13,230 nucleotides of DNA from CAZSWS01 sp964610765 (GTDB taxonomy: Bacteria > Bacteroidota > Bacteroidia > Bacteroidales > Tannerellaceae), in NCBI GenBank assembly GCA_964610765.1, contig CAZSWS010000073.1, forward strand, positions 1-13,230, in the 5' to 3' direction. The notes beneath the pieces were generated by a model that did no database searches, was not told where the DNA came from, and saw nothing but the letters and a program-made list of their open reading frames with translations. Shown here in pieces: positions 1 through 8,596 of the stretch. How positions within the stretch are numbered: position 1 is the first letter of the stretch; each line of letters opens with the position of its first letter. Position numbers and translations under genes: made by a program.

Positions 1-1
1 T

Positions 2-1312
2 ATGAAATACTACAGCACGAATAAAGAAGTAGCCAGCGTCTCTCTGGAAGAGGCCGTTATTAAAAGTCTGGCAGGAGATAAAGGGCTATATATGCCTGAA
101 CATATTCCTGCACTCCCCAAAGAGGTACTCAAGGAAATGCCTAACCAGTCTTTCAGAGAAATAGCTCATACAGTAGCTCGTGCCCTATTCGAGGAAGATA
201 TAGAATCGGCTACTTTAGAAAAAATCGTCTATGACACCTTATCATTTGAGACACCGGTTGTTCGAGTTAAAGACAATATTTATACATTAGAACTCTTCCA
301 TGGTCCTACGCTTGCGTTCAAAGATGTTGGTGCACGATTTATGGCACGCATGCTTTCCTATTTTATTCAAAAGAAGGAGATTAAAGGTAAAGTTAATGTA
401 TTGGTTGCCACATCCGGAGATACCGGCAGTGCCGTTGCTAATGGTTTTCTAGGCGTAGAAGGCATCCATGTATTCGTGCTATATCCCAAAGACAAAGTAA
501 GCGACATACAAGAGTGTCAATTTACAACCCTTGGGAAAAACATCACTGCAATTGAAGTGGATGGTACTTTTGACGATTGTCAGGCGATGGTCAAAACAGC
601 TTTTTCTGATCAAGTCTTAAATGAGCAAATGCTACTAACTTCCGCTAACTCAATTAACGTAGCACGCTTTTTACCTCAATCATTCTACTACTTTAACGCA
701 TATGCTCAACTAGCTAAAGCCGGTCACACTGAAGATTTGGTATTTTGTGTTCCTTCCGGCAATTTGGGCAATCTGACAGCCGGCCTGTTTGCTGCTCAAA
801 TGGGACTGCCTGTCAAACAATTTATTGCAGCCAATAATCGAAATGATGTCTTTTTCGAATACCTAAAAAGTGGCATATACTCACCACGCCCCTCGGTACT
901 TACTTTAGCCAATGCCATGGATGTTGGTGCACCTAGCAACTTTGCCCGCATCCTTGACTTATACGAACATGACCATGGGCTAATTTCATCTACCATCAAA
1001 GGATATCATTATACAGACGAAGAGATAACCCGTACCATGCAGCATGTATATGCAGATACCGGCTACATAGTCGACCCACATGGTGCATGTGGATATGCAG
1101 CACTGCATGACTATCAGCTAAGAACAAATGAGATAGGTGTATTTCTGGAAACGGCTCATCCGGCGAAATTCAAGCATACGGTTGACCATATTTTAAACGC
1201 CGACATAGAAATACCGCATAAACTGGCAGCTTTTATGCAAGGTGAGAAGCAGAATATTCCACTTCCAAACAATTACGAGCGCTTTAGAGAGTTGCTCCTC
1301 GCTCATATATAA
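2..1312 (+). CDS. thrC: Threonine synthase
   Basis: This PLP-dependent enzyme converts O-phosphohomoserine to threonine and phosphate, the last step of threonine synthesis in the cytoplasm. The 436-residue protein has the family motifs in order: HGPTLAFKDVGAR at residues 100-112, with K107 the expected PLP-binding lysine; ATSGDTGSA at 136-144; SANSINVARFLPQ at 214-226; and the phosphate-binding PSGNLGNLTAG at 251-261. The start MKYYSTNK is typical of Bacteroidales ThrC, so the gene is probably complete although only one base lies upstream. Its promoter and any upstream partners are outside the window. In Bacteroides, thrC usually follows thrA and a phosphoglycerate-mutase-like gene, which I infer but cannot see. 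Length and motifs are normal. Confidence 0.96.
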   Translation: MKYYSTNKEVASVSLEEAVIKSLAGDKGLYMPEHIPALPKEVLKEMPNQSFREIAHTVARALFEEDIESATLEKIVYDTLSFETPVVRVKDNIYTLELFHGPTLAFKDVGARFMARMLSYFIQKKEIKGKVNVLVATSGDTGSAVANGFLGVEGIHVFVLYPKDKVSDIQECQFTTLGKNITAIEVDGTFDDCQAMVKTAFSDQVLNEQMLLTSANSINVARFLPQSFYYFNAYAQLAKAGHTEDLVFCVPSGNLGNLTAGLFAAQMGLPVKQFIAANNRNDVFFEYLKSGIYSPRPSVLTLANAMDVGAPSNFARILDLYEHDHGLISSTIKGYHYTDEEITRTMQHVYADTGYIVDPHGACGYAALHDYQLRTNEIGVFLETAHPAKFKHTVDHILNADIEIPHKLAAFMQGEKQNIPLPNNYERFRELLLAHI

Positions 1313-1386
1313 CAATATTAACATAAACCACAGGAACTTATTCGACTCATGGAATGTTCTACTAATGAACCTAAAAGCAAATCATT

Positions 1387-2229
1387 ATGAATACATTAGC
1401 AAGCACATACACCCTTTCAAACGGAGTAGAAATTCCTGTCATTGGTTTTGGAACATGGCAAAGCCCTAACGACAACACCACTGTCGAAGCGGTTAAACAA
1501 GCCATTGAGACCGGATATCGCCATATCGACACTGCTTATGTATATGAAAATGAAGAAAGTGTAGGTCAAGGCATCAGAGCATCAGGTATAAATCGAGAAG
1601 AACTGTTTATCACAACTAAGCTATGGAATAGCAACCGTGGATATGATAACACCTTATTTGCCTTCGACAGAAGCATGAAACTTCTTGGGTTAGACTATCT
1701 GGACTTGTATCTTATCCACTGGCCTGCAGCACAAGCCGGAGGAGAAGAGCTAAACAAAGAAACCTGGCGAGCGTTTGAAACGCTTTACCAAGAAGAGCGC
1801 ATACGTGCTATCGGTGTAAGCAATTTTCTTTCACATCATCTGACAGCATTGATGCAGACGGCCGAATTTGCACCCATGGTCAATCAGATTGAGTTTCACC
1901 CGGGTGTTATGCAAACTGATACAGTAGAATTCTGCCGTGAGTTAGGCATCCTTATAGAAGCATGGAGTCCATTAGGCTCCGGTCGGGTATTAGCCAACGA
2001 AACCTTACAAAAAATTGCTGAACAACACAGTAAATCGGTTGCACAAGTATGCATTCGCTGGTGTTTGCAACACAACACACTTCCATTACCTAAGTCCATC
2101 ACACCGAAAAGAATACAAGAAAACGCCCTGGTGTTTGACTTTGAACTTACACCGGAAGAAATGCATATCATTGACAGCCTGCCTGAAGTAGGCTATTCCG
2201 GCATGCACCCTGACCATGTTGATTTTTGA
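1387..2229 (+). CDS. Aldo/keto reductase (AKR5/DkgA-like)
   Basis: This is a cytoplasmic NADPH-dependent oxidoreductase that reduces aldehydes or ketones to alcohols. The 280-residue protein is a single TIM barrel of the usual family length. The catalytic tetrad is readable: D48 and Y53 in HIDTAYVYENE, K78 in ITTKLWN, and H111 in YLIHWP. The C-terminal LPKSITPKRIQEN (233-245) is the part that grips the NADP phosphate. The overall pattern resembles 2,5-diketo-D-gluconate reductase and methylglyoxal reductase-like members, but the physiological substrate cannot be read from sequence. It begins 74 bp after thrC on the same strand. No clear promoter box lies between the two, so co-transcription is possible but unproven. 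Confidence 0.9.
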   Translation: MNTLASTYTLSNGVEIPVIGFGTWQSPNDNTTVEAVKQAIETGYRHIDTAYVYENEESVGQGIRASGINREELFITTKLWNSNRGYDNTLFAFDRSMKLLGLDYLDLYLIHWPAAQAGGEELNKETWRAFETLYQEERIRAIGVSNFLSHHLTALMQTAEFAPMVNQIEFHPGVMQTDTVEFCRELGILIEAWSPLGSGRVLANETLQKIAEQHSKSVAQVCIRWCLQHNTLPLPKSITPKRIQENALVFDFELTPEEMHIIDSLPEVGYSGMHPDHVDF

Positions 2230-2290
2230 GACGGTTTGATATAAAACGATAGATTCTTTCTTTTTACAGAAAGACAAGATACATAAAGAT

Positions 2291-2328
2291 AAGTATATGC
2301 ATGAAGTAGATAAAACATGCATATACTT
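2291..2328. repeat. Perfect 13-bp inverted repeat
   Basis: The left arm AAGTATATGCATG (2291-2303) is exactly complementary to the right arm CATGCATATACTT (2316-2328), with a 12-base A-rich loop between. It lies 62 bp after the aldo/keto reductase and 73 bp before the GH3 start. No T-run follows the right arm on the + strand, so it is not a standard intrinsic terminator. The right arm ends inside a candidate -33 box (TTTG, 2327-2330), so it could instead be an operator. The arms are seen directly; the function is inference. Confidence 0.7.
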
Positions 2329-2357
2329 TGCTGTTGCCTAATTGTTATGCTTCTTTG
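2327..2357 (+). promoter_or_regulatory. Candidate Bacteroidetes-type promoter of the GH3 gene
   Basis: TTTG (2327-2330) is followed after exactly 19 bases by CTTCTTTG (2350-2357). The -7 consensus is TAnnTTTG, so the TTTG half matches and the TA half does not. Transcription would start near 2364 and leave a leader of about 37 bases before the ATG at 2401. The spacing is right but the -7 box is imperfect. The -33 element overlaps the end of the 13-bp inverted repeat. Confidence 0.33.
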
Positions 2358-2400
2358 ATTTCAATAAAAATACACATGATAAACCATAAAACACATCTAT

Positions 2401-4497
2401 ATGAAAAACACAGCATTCTTAGCCCTCATGTTGAGTATTCTATTCGCAGGCTGTCAAAGCGAAAAAAAAGAGCAAGTGAGAAAAATCACCGTAGATGGAA
2501 TAACCTTTATTGATATGAATAAAGATGGGAAGTTGCAACCATACGAGGACACACGTTTGCCCAACAATGAAAGAGTAGATGACTTACTAGCTCGCTTATC
2601 TCCGGAAGATAAAACGAATTTACTCATAGGTACCGGGATGAATGGACTAATGGAAGACAATGCCGAAACCATCGCTCCGGTTGTTGGAGAAAGTGATTTT
2701 GGAATTCCCGGAGCAGCCGGAACAACCGCTCCACTTGATGCATTCGGACTTCCTGCAATCATAGCTACAGACGGACCAGCCGGGGTACGAATTAAGCCTA
2801 TCCGACCGAACGACACCAAAACCTATTACGCAACCGGCTTTCCGATTGGAACAGCTTTAGCTAGTACATGGAACACAGAGCTGGTTGAAGAAATAGGTAA
2901 AGCCATTGGCAAAGAGGCCTTGGAGTATGGTTCAGACATACAATTGGCTCCTGCCTTAAACATCATGAAAAACCCCCTTTGTGGGCGTAACTTTGAGTAC
3001 TACTCAGAAGACCCTCTTATCTCCGGAAAAATAGCAGCTGCTATGACAAAAGGCATACAATCTCAGAATATAGGCGTATCCTTAAAGCATTTTGCAGCTA
3101 ACAATAATGAAACCAACCGCATGACTATCGACGTACATGCCTCTCAACGTGCACTGCGCGAAATATATTTGCGAGGTTTTGAAATAGCTGTCAGAGAAGC
3201 TCATCCCAAAACTATTATGTCTTCATACAACAAACTGAATGGCGTGTACACCTCTGCCTCCAAAGAACTGCTTACCACCGTACTACGTGACGAGTGGGGA
3301 TTTGACGGCGTGGTAATGAGTGATTGGTTTGGAGGTTTCACCAGCGAACCTGATGAAACGATTAGCAAAAGCACTACCATCGAACAAATTCGTGCAGGCA
3401 ATGACTTATTAATGCCCGGGGTAAAAATTCAACGCGAGGATATATTGAAAGGGCTCGAACAAGGGACATTAAAAGAAGAAGAAGTTGATATATGCGTTCG
3501 TCGTATTCTACAGCTAATATTCGAATCACCCAGCATGCAACGTTATGATTATTCTAACAAACCCGACTTAAAAGCCCACTCAGCAATTACTCTACAGGCG
3601 GCAACTGAAGGAATGATATTGCTTAAAAATGAAGCAAATACGCTACCACTGAATCAGTCTGTCAAAACAGTAGCTACTTTTGGCATCAGTTCATACAACT
3701 TCATTGCCGGCGGAACAGGAAGCGGAGATGTCAACAAGGCATACACCGTTTCACTCACTGAAGGTCTTATAAATGCCGGCTACACGTTGGATAAAGAGCT
3801 GGAAGCATTGTACACACCTTATGTGCAAAAAGAAATAGACCGTATTAATGAACTTAAAAAAGAAAATGCATTCATTCCTATCTCTTATATTGAAATGGAT
3901 GTAGAAAAAGAGATTATTGATCAAAAAGCAATATCCTGCGATATAGCTATTATCACGATTGGACGCAGCTCGGGTGAATTTGCGGATCGGACATTAACTC
4001 AAGGGGATTATCTACTGACCGATACCGAAGTTGCTTTAATAAAAAACATCTCTGAAGCCTTTCATGCTGCCAATAAAAAAGTAGTTATCGTATTGAATAT
4101 TGGCGGAGTGATTGAAACTGAAAACTGGAAAAACATGGCTGATGCTATTCTCCTCACTTGGCAAGCAGGACAGGAAGGTGGAAATGCTGCGACCGAAATA
4201 CTAGCAGGCAATGCCAATCCGTCAGGAAAACTCACCATGACCTTTGCAAAAAACTATACAGACATACCTTTTGCTACTGATTTCCCCGGCATTCCAAACG
4301 ATAATCCGGAATACATAGACTATAAAGAAGGGGTTTATGTGGGCTATAGATATTTTACATCTTTCAATATCAAGCCTTCGTATGAGTTCGGTTATGGATT
4401 GTCTTATACAAAGTTTGACCTCAGCAACATCAAACTTAGTAACACTCAATTCATCAATGGAAAAATCACGATGAGCATTGAGGTAAAAAACACAGGA
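2401..4497 (+). CDS. GH3 beta-glycosidase lipoprotein, 3' end lost in gap
   Basis: This is an exported glycoside hydrolase of family 3 (beta-glucosidase/xylosidase type), releasing sugars from the non-reducing end of oligosaccharides. A lipoprotein signal peptide ends in LFAGC, giving C18 as the lipidated residue. Residues 38-49 form an EF-hand-like loop, DMNKDGKLQPYE. The (beta/alpha)8 domain follows, with GRNFEYYSEDP (195-205), KHFAANNNETNR (229-240) and nucleophile D308 in VMSDWF. The second domain has GRSSGEFADR (521-530; E526 is a candidate acid/base) and the WQAGQEGGNAATEILAGNANPSGK signature region (587-610). FGYGLSYTKF (663-672) leads into a fibronectin-III-like domain, which breaks off at residue 699 at the N run. 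About 80-100 residues are probably missing. The substrate cannot be assigned. The reading frame continues past the gap, but that tail is not GH3-like. Confidence 0.92.
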
Positions 4498-4597
4498 NNN
4501 NNNNNNNNNNNNNNNNNNNNNNNNNNNNNNNNNNNNNNNNNNNNNNNNNNNNNNNNNNNNNNNNNNNNNNNNNNNNNNNNNNNNNNNNNNNNNNNNN
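4498..4597. other. Assembly gap of 100 N
   Basis: There are exactly 100 undetermined bases, the conventional placeholder for a gap of unknown size. The GH3 gene enters it in the middle of its C-terminal fibronectin-III-like domain. The sequence on the far side reads as intergenic, so the true missing segment is probably longer than 100 bases and should contain the GH3 stop codon. Confidence 0.97.
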
Positions 4598-4629
4598 CAA
4601 GTTCTAATTCAAAATATCCCTACATTAAG

Positions 4630-4660
4630 TTTAATAATAACGCAGTTCCTTATATCTTTG
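4630..4660 (+). promoter_or_regulatory. Candidate promoter of the DUF4369 lipoprotein gene
   Basis: TATCTTTG at 4653-4660 is a full match to the Bacteroidetes -7 consensus TAnnTTTG. TTTA at 4630-4633, a three-of-four match to the -33 TTTG, lies 19 bases upstream. Transcription would start near 4667, giving a leader of about 24 bases to the ATG at 4691. This supports reading the stretch between the gap and 4690 as intergenic rather than as the end of the GH3 gene. Confidence 0.6.
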
Positions 4661-4690
4661 CGTGTAGCTAAACGCTATAAAACAACGTGA

Positions 4691-5752
4691 ATGTTCAAAA
4701 GAATCGCTTTCATATCACTTTTCTGCTCACTGCTCTATGCATGTGGAGGTGATGCCTATCAACTACAAGGAACGCTTAAGGGGTTGGAAACAACAACTGC
4801 TTATGCCGTTTTTGAATCTCCATCTGAAATAATTATGGACACAACCTCTATTGAGGAAGGAACATTTAATATCCGAAAAAACTATACGGACATCCGGGTT
4901 ATTACACTTTACTTCAATGAAAAAGGCTATTGGCTAACTATTTATCCTGAAAGAGGGAAGAAAGTGAAAATAGAAGGCGATGTTACTGACCCCGGTACTA
5001 TCCGTATCAAAGGAGGCAAAACAAACAATCAATTAACTGATTTCAGGAAAAAGGCAGCGGATGTTTTACACGAAAGGACACAACTATTTAATGAACTGGG
5101 GGCTAAGGTTTATACTGAGAAAGCAGAAGAATGGAACACCCTGACCCAACAACTCAGTGAACAGATCAAAAAGTTCATCAAAAAAAACCCGAACGAGCAA
5201 GCATCTGCTATACTTATTAATGACTATTTGCGTAATCCCGAAAATACAGCTTTCATGGAAGAATGCTTGGAACTTCTGGGAGAAAAAATAGATAAAGAGG
5301 ATATGACAGCTTTTGTAGAGCGTGCTAAAAAAACACAGGTTGGCAATCAAGCTCCTGATTTTGAAATAACAGATGTGTTAAGCAACGAACTCACACAAGA
5401 GGTTACAAATGGGGAGTATAGAATACTCTCTTTTTCTAACGCCTTCCCGGAAGAATCTCTTTCGAGTAAAACAACATTCAAAGATTTTGCCAAAACATTT
5501 GAGGAAGACTCAGTCGAAATCATTACCGTTGTTTTGCAAAAAACCCCTCAGCAACTCAGAGAAATCATCAAAAAAGATACGCTAAACTGGAACATTGCAG
5601 CTGATTCAGCAGGTCAAGTGCTTGACCTAATAGACCTATACAATGTAAACAGACTTCCTTTTTTCTACTTGATAGATCAGGAAGGAAAAATTATATTAAA
5701 AAGCAGTAACGACTTGGATGTTAAGCAAAAGCTAAAGGAACAATTGCAATAA
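4691..5752 (+). CDS. DUF4369/thioredoxin-fold lipoprotein lacking CXXC
   Basis: This is a cell-envelope lipoprotein: its signal peptide ends in LLYAC, giving C18 as the lipidated residue. Residues about 22-115 resemble the beta-rich DUF4369 domain found at the N-terminus of Bacteroidetes TlpA-like proteins. A charged helical linker (about 118-215) follows. From VGNQAPDFEITD (217-228) to the end there is a thioredoxin/AhpC-TSA fold, with a cis-proline-type motif RLPFFYLID (321-329). The position where TlpA proteins carry WCxxC reads SFSNAFPEES (247-256), with no cysteine. The only cysteines are C12 and C18 in the signal peptide and C192 in the linker, so disulphide exchange is not expected. 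It has its own likely promoter after the gap and lies 59 bp before comM. A binding or structural role is inference. Confidence 0.83.
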   Translation: MFKRIAFISLFCSLLYACGGDAYQLQGTLKGLETTTAYAVFESPSEIIMDTTSIEEGTFNIRKNYTDIRVITLYFNEKGYWLTIYPERGKKVKIEGDVTDPGTIRIKGGKTNNQLTDFRKKAADVLHERTQLFNELGAKVYTEKAEEWNTLTQQLSEQIKKFIKKNPNEQASAILINDYLRNPENTAFMEECLELLGEKIDKEDMTAFVERAKKTQVGNQAPDFEITDVLSNELTQEVTNGEYRILSFSNAFPEESLSSKTTFKDFAKTFEEDSVEIITVVLQKTPQQLREIIKKDTLNWNIAADSAGQVLDLIDLYNVNRLPFFYLIDQEGKIILKSSNDLDVKQKLKEQLQ

Positions 5753-5811
5753 CTGCATGACTTTTAGCTGCTGAACATATACATATATTATTTATCTAAA
5801 AACGAAAGGAA

Positions 5812-7350
5812 ATGTTAGTAAAGACATTTTCAGCTGCCTTGCAGGGTATATCCGCTACGATTATCACGATTGAGGTCAGCTGCTCTAAAGGCATTCAATT
5901 TTTTCTGGTTGGCTTGCCGGATAATGCCGTAAAAGAAAGCCAAGAGCGTATCCGCTCTGCTCTACATGTAAATGGGTATAAATTTCCACGTTGCCGTATT
6001 GTTATCAATATGGCGCCTGCCGACATTCGCAAAGAAGGCTCTTCCTATGACCTCCCATTGGCTATAGGCATACTGGCTGCGGCCGGAGATATAGAAACAG
6101 ACAAGCTCAATGAATACATGCTGATGGGAGAATTGTCTTTAGACGGTAGCCTTCAACCCATCAAAGGGGCATTGCCCATAGCCATTAAAGCCATGGAAGA
6201 AGGATATAAAGGTTTTATTCTTCCTAAACAAAATGCTCGCGAAGCGGCAGTTGTCAAAGATTTAGAAGTCTATGGTGTGGAAAACATTCGGGAAGTCATC
6301 GAGTTTATGGATGGGAAGTCACAGCTGGAGCAAACCATCGTCAACACACGAGAAGAATTTTATGCGCGTCAAAACCAAATGGACTTAGACTTCTCTGATG
6401 TACGTGGACAAGAAAACGTAAAAAGAGCTGTTGAGGTGGCAGCTGCCGGAGGACACAACCTGATAATGATTGGACCTCCGGGAAGTGGGAAGTCGATGAT
6501 TGCCAAGCGTATTCCGACTATTCTTCCACCTTTCTCTCTGTACGAAGCATTGGAAACGACCAAGATACACTCAGTAGCAGGGAAAATAGGATGTAACACT
6601 TCTTTAATGACACAACGCCCATTCCGAGCTCCTCACCATACCATCTCAAATGTAGCCATGGTAGGCGGAGGAACTTACCCTCAGCCCGGAGAAATTAGCC
6701 TTGCACATAACGGAGTACTCTTTCTAGACGAATTGCCCGAGTTTAATCGAAGCGTATTAGAAGTGCTTAGGCAACCACTGGAAGACCGCATCATCTGCAT
6801 ATCCAGAGCTAAGTTCTCAGTAGACTATCCGGCTAGCTTTATGCTAATCGCCTCGATGAATCCCTGTCCTTGCGGATACTACAATCACCCTACTCGCCCC
6901 TGTGTATGTCCGGCCGGTAGTGTCCAGAAATACATGAATAAGATTTCCGGTCCTTTACTAGACCGAATAGATATACAGGTTGAGATAGTGCCCGTGCCTT
7001 TTGAAAAGATATCTGACCCACAACCGGCCGAACCGAGTGAGTCTATCCGAGCAAGGGTAATCAAAGCCAGAGCTATTCAAGAAGAACGTTTCCAATCGTT
7101 TGACGGGATATATTGCAATGCACAGATGGAAAAGAAACACTTACAAGCTTTTGCACAGCCTGATGATCCGGGTCTTGAACAGCTAAAAAACGCCATGCAA
7201 CGCCTATCACTATCTGCCCGAGCCTATGACCGAATACTCAAGGTAGCCCGTACGGTAGCAGACTTAGATGCAGCAGAAAACATCAGCACCAAACATATTG
7301 CTGAAGCAATTAATTACCGAAATTTAGACAGAGAGAACTGGGGATTATAG
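5812..7350 (+). CDS. comM: ComM/YifB family Mg-chelatase-like AAA+ ATPase
   Basis: This cytoplasmic AAA+ ATPase belongs to the family whose studied member ComM is a hexameric helicase that aids branch migration during natural transformation. The 512-residue length is typical. An N-terminal Lon-protease-like domain contains FFLVGLPDNAVKESQERIRS (30-49). The AAA+ core has Walker A GPPGSGKS (221-228), Walker B VLFLDELPEF (302-311) and LLDRIDI with R385. Four cysteines (C352, C354, C364, C366) in the PCPCGYYNHPTRPCVC segment form the family's zinc-ribbon-like insert. The C-terminal helical domain ends in NYRNLDRENWGL. AAAGGAA immediately before the ATG is a weak purine-rich leader. No separate promoter box is evident in the 59 bp behind the lipoprotein gene, so the two may be co-transcribed. 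The tail overlaps queA by 6 bp, tail to tail. Confidence 0.94.
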   Translation: MLVKTFSAALQGISATIITIEVSCSKGIQFFLVGLPDNAVKESQERIRSALHVNGYKFPRCRIVINMAPADIRKEGSSYDLPLAIGILAAAGDIETDKLNEYMLMGELSLDGSLQPIKGALPIAIKAMEEGYKGFILPKQNAREAAVVKDLEVYGVENIREVIEFMDGKSQLEQTIVNTREEFYARQNQMDLDFSDVRGQENVKRAVEVAAAGGHNLIMIGPPGSGKSMIAKRIPTILPPFSLYEALETTKIHSVAGKIGCNTSLMTQRPFRAPHHTISNVAMVGGGTYPQPGEISLAHNGVLFLDELPEFNRSVLEVLRQPLEDRIICISRAKFSVDYPASFMLIASMNPCPCGYYNHPTRPCVCPAGSVQKYMNKISGPLLDRIDIQVEIVPVPFEKISDPQPAEPSESIRARVIKARAIQEERFQSFDGIYCNAQMEKKHLQAFAQPDDPGLEQLKNAMQRLSLSARAYDRILKVARTVADLDAAENISTKHIAEAINYRNLDRENWGL

Positions 7351-8565
7351 TAACAACGAACTATCACCATAACTTAGAAAGCGAAAGTCATGCTCTAAGG
7401 CATAATCGTAGATGGGTCGCCAGTTCCCTTTCACAAAAGCCGAAACCAGCAATAGCAGGGTGCTTTGGGGTTGATGAAAGTTTGTAATCATTCCATTCAC
7501 CACTTTATATGTGTAGCCCGGAGCAATCATGATACGCGTAGCAGTGACTAGCCGATCAGCCTCTAAACGGTCTAAATAAGACAGGACAAAGCCTAAAGCT
7601 TCTTGGAGAGAGAGTGTGTTATTTTCTTCTGCATAAGGCATCCATTGCTGAACGACTAAATCTTCCGGTTTAGCGTCCGCATTTTTGCTTAACAACACGC
7701 CTATGTAATACAGACTCTCGAGTGTTCTTACGGTAGTCGTCCCCACAGCTATGATATTCCCAACCTTAGACAGAAGATGCTCAATAGTCTGCCGCTTTAC
7801 GGATATATACTCCGTATGCATTTGGTGACCTTCAATCGTGTCAGACTTTACGGGCTTAAAAGTGCCTGCCCCAACATGAAGGGTTAATTCTTCCTTTTCA
7901 AACCCTTTCTTTTCCATCTCCTTCAGCACCTCGGGCGTAAAATGCAATCCGGCAGTTGGTGCTGCAACTGAACCTTTGATTTGTGCATAGACGGTTTGGT
8001 AGTTCTTCAAATCGCTCGTTTCTGTTTTGCGATGCAAGTAGGGAGGGATAGGTAATTCTCCGAGCGACTCCAATACATCGGCAAAAGTAACTCCTTCCGC
8101 ATCCCAGGAAAAACGCACTTGATGACTTTCACCCAAAGAAGCAATCTTCTCTGCCTTTACAACTAGTGATTGTCCTTTTACAGAAATTGTTTGTTCTAAT
8201 ATTTCGCCTTTCCATTTTTTCAAATTACCCACCAGGCATAACCAAGTAACTTCTTTAGTAGATTGAAAGCTCAAGGCATAATCAGACGGTGTAAAAGGTT
8301 CTAAGCAAAAAATCTCAATATGCGCTCCGGTTTTTTTCTGAAAGACTAATCGCGCCTGAATAACCCGTGTATTGTTGAATACGACCAGGGCATTAGCCGG
8401 CAATTCATTCACAATATTTTTAAAGATTGTTTCCGAGACATGTCCATTTTTATACACAAGAAGTTTTGATTCATCCCGATGCGTCAAAGGATATTTAGCT
8501 ATCCGATCGTCTGTCAAGGGATAAACATAGTCTTCAATACGTATATGCTGCGTTTTTATAGTCAT
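7345..8565 (-). CDS. queA: S-adenosylmethionine:tRNA ribosyltransferase-isomerase
   Basis: QueA transfers and isomerises the ribose of S-adenosylmethionine onto 7-aminomethyl-7-deazaguanine in tRNA, forming epoxyqueuosine at the wobble position of GUN anticodons. The 406-residue protein has the family motifs YPLTHRDESKLLVY (25-38), FNNTRVIQARL (63-73), AAPTAGLHFT (201-210), LHVGAGTFKPV (229-239), HQMHTE (247-252), GTTTVRTLES (275-284) and NFHQPQSTLLLLVSAF (362-377). The open frame extends 13 codons further, to 8604. I chose the ATG at 8565 because MTIKTQHIRIEDYVYPL aligns with the usual QueA start and because a TAATTTTG promoter box (8590-8583) falls inside the longer version. It is divergent from the DUF2027 gene and convergent with comM. 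Confidence 0.95.
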   Translation of the reverse strand: MTIKTQHIRIEDYVYPLTDDRIAKYPLTHRDESKLLVYKNGHVSETIFKNIVNELPANALVVFNNTRVIQARLVFQKKTGAHIEIFCLEPFTPSDYALSFQSTKEVTWLCLVGNLKKWKGEILEQTISVKGQSLVVKAEKIASLGESHQVRFSWDAEGVTFADVLESLGELPIPPYLHRKTETSDLKNYQTVYAQIKGSVAAPTAGLHFTPEVLKEMEKKGFEKEELTLHVGAGTFKPVKSDTIEGHQMHTEYISVKRQTIEHLLSKVGNIIAVGTTTVRTLESLYYIGVLLSKNADAKPEDLVVQQWMPYAEENNTLSLQEALGFVLSYLDRLEADRLVTATRIMIAPGYTYKVVNGMITNFHQPQSTLLLLVSAFVKGNWRPIYDYALEHDFRFLSYGDSSLLL

Positions 8566-8582
8566 TCTTTTTATTTTGTGCA

Positions 8583-8590
8583 CAAAATTA
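8583..8590 (-). promoter_or_regulatory. Candidate -7 promoter box of queA
   Basis: Read on the minus strand this is TAATTTTG, a full match to the Bacteroidetes -7 consensus TAnnTTTG. Transcription would begin near 8576 and leave a very short leader before the ATG at 8565. I found no good TTTG -33 element 19-21 bases upstream, so only the -7 half is supported. Confidence 0.5.
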
Positions 8591-8596
8591 ATGAAC

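Noticed and set aside
1242..1469. 75-codon + strand frame bridging thrC and the aldo/keto reductase gene
   Set aside because: It overlaps two well-supported genes in another frame and has no recognisable product.
2255..2274. Short hairpin TCTTTC / GAAAGA with an 8-base loop, 26 bp after the aldo/keto reductase stop
   Set aside because: Only six A/T-rich pairs and no T-run after the right arm; too weak to call a terminator.
2328..2513. 61-codon + strand frame overlapping the GH3 start
   Set aside because: It covers the GH3 signal peptide in another frame; low-complexity basic product with no family features.
4598..4671. The 24 codons after the N run, in frame with the GH3 gene
   Set aside because: They do not resemble a GH3 C-terminus, they contain a perfect -7 promoter box, and their frame depends on an arbitrary gap length.
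5753..5811. Separate promoter for comM in the 59-bp AT-rich spacer
   Set aside because: No TTTG-type -7 or -33 element was found; being AT-rich alone is not evidence.
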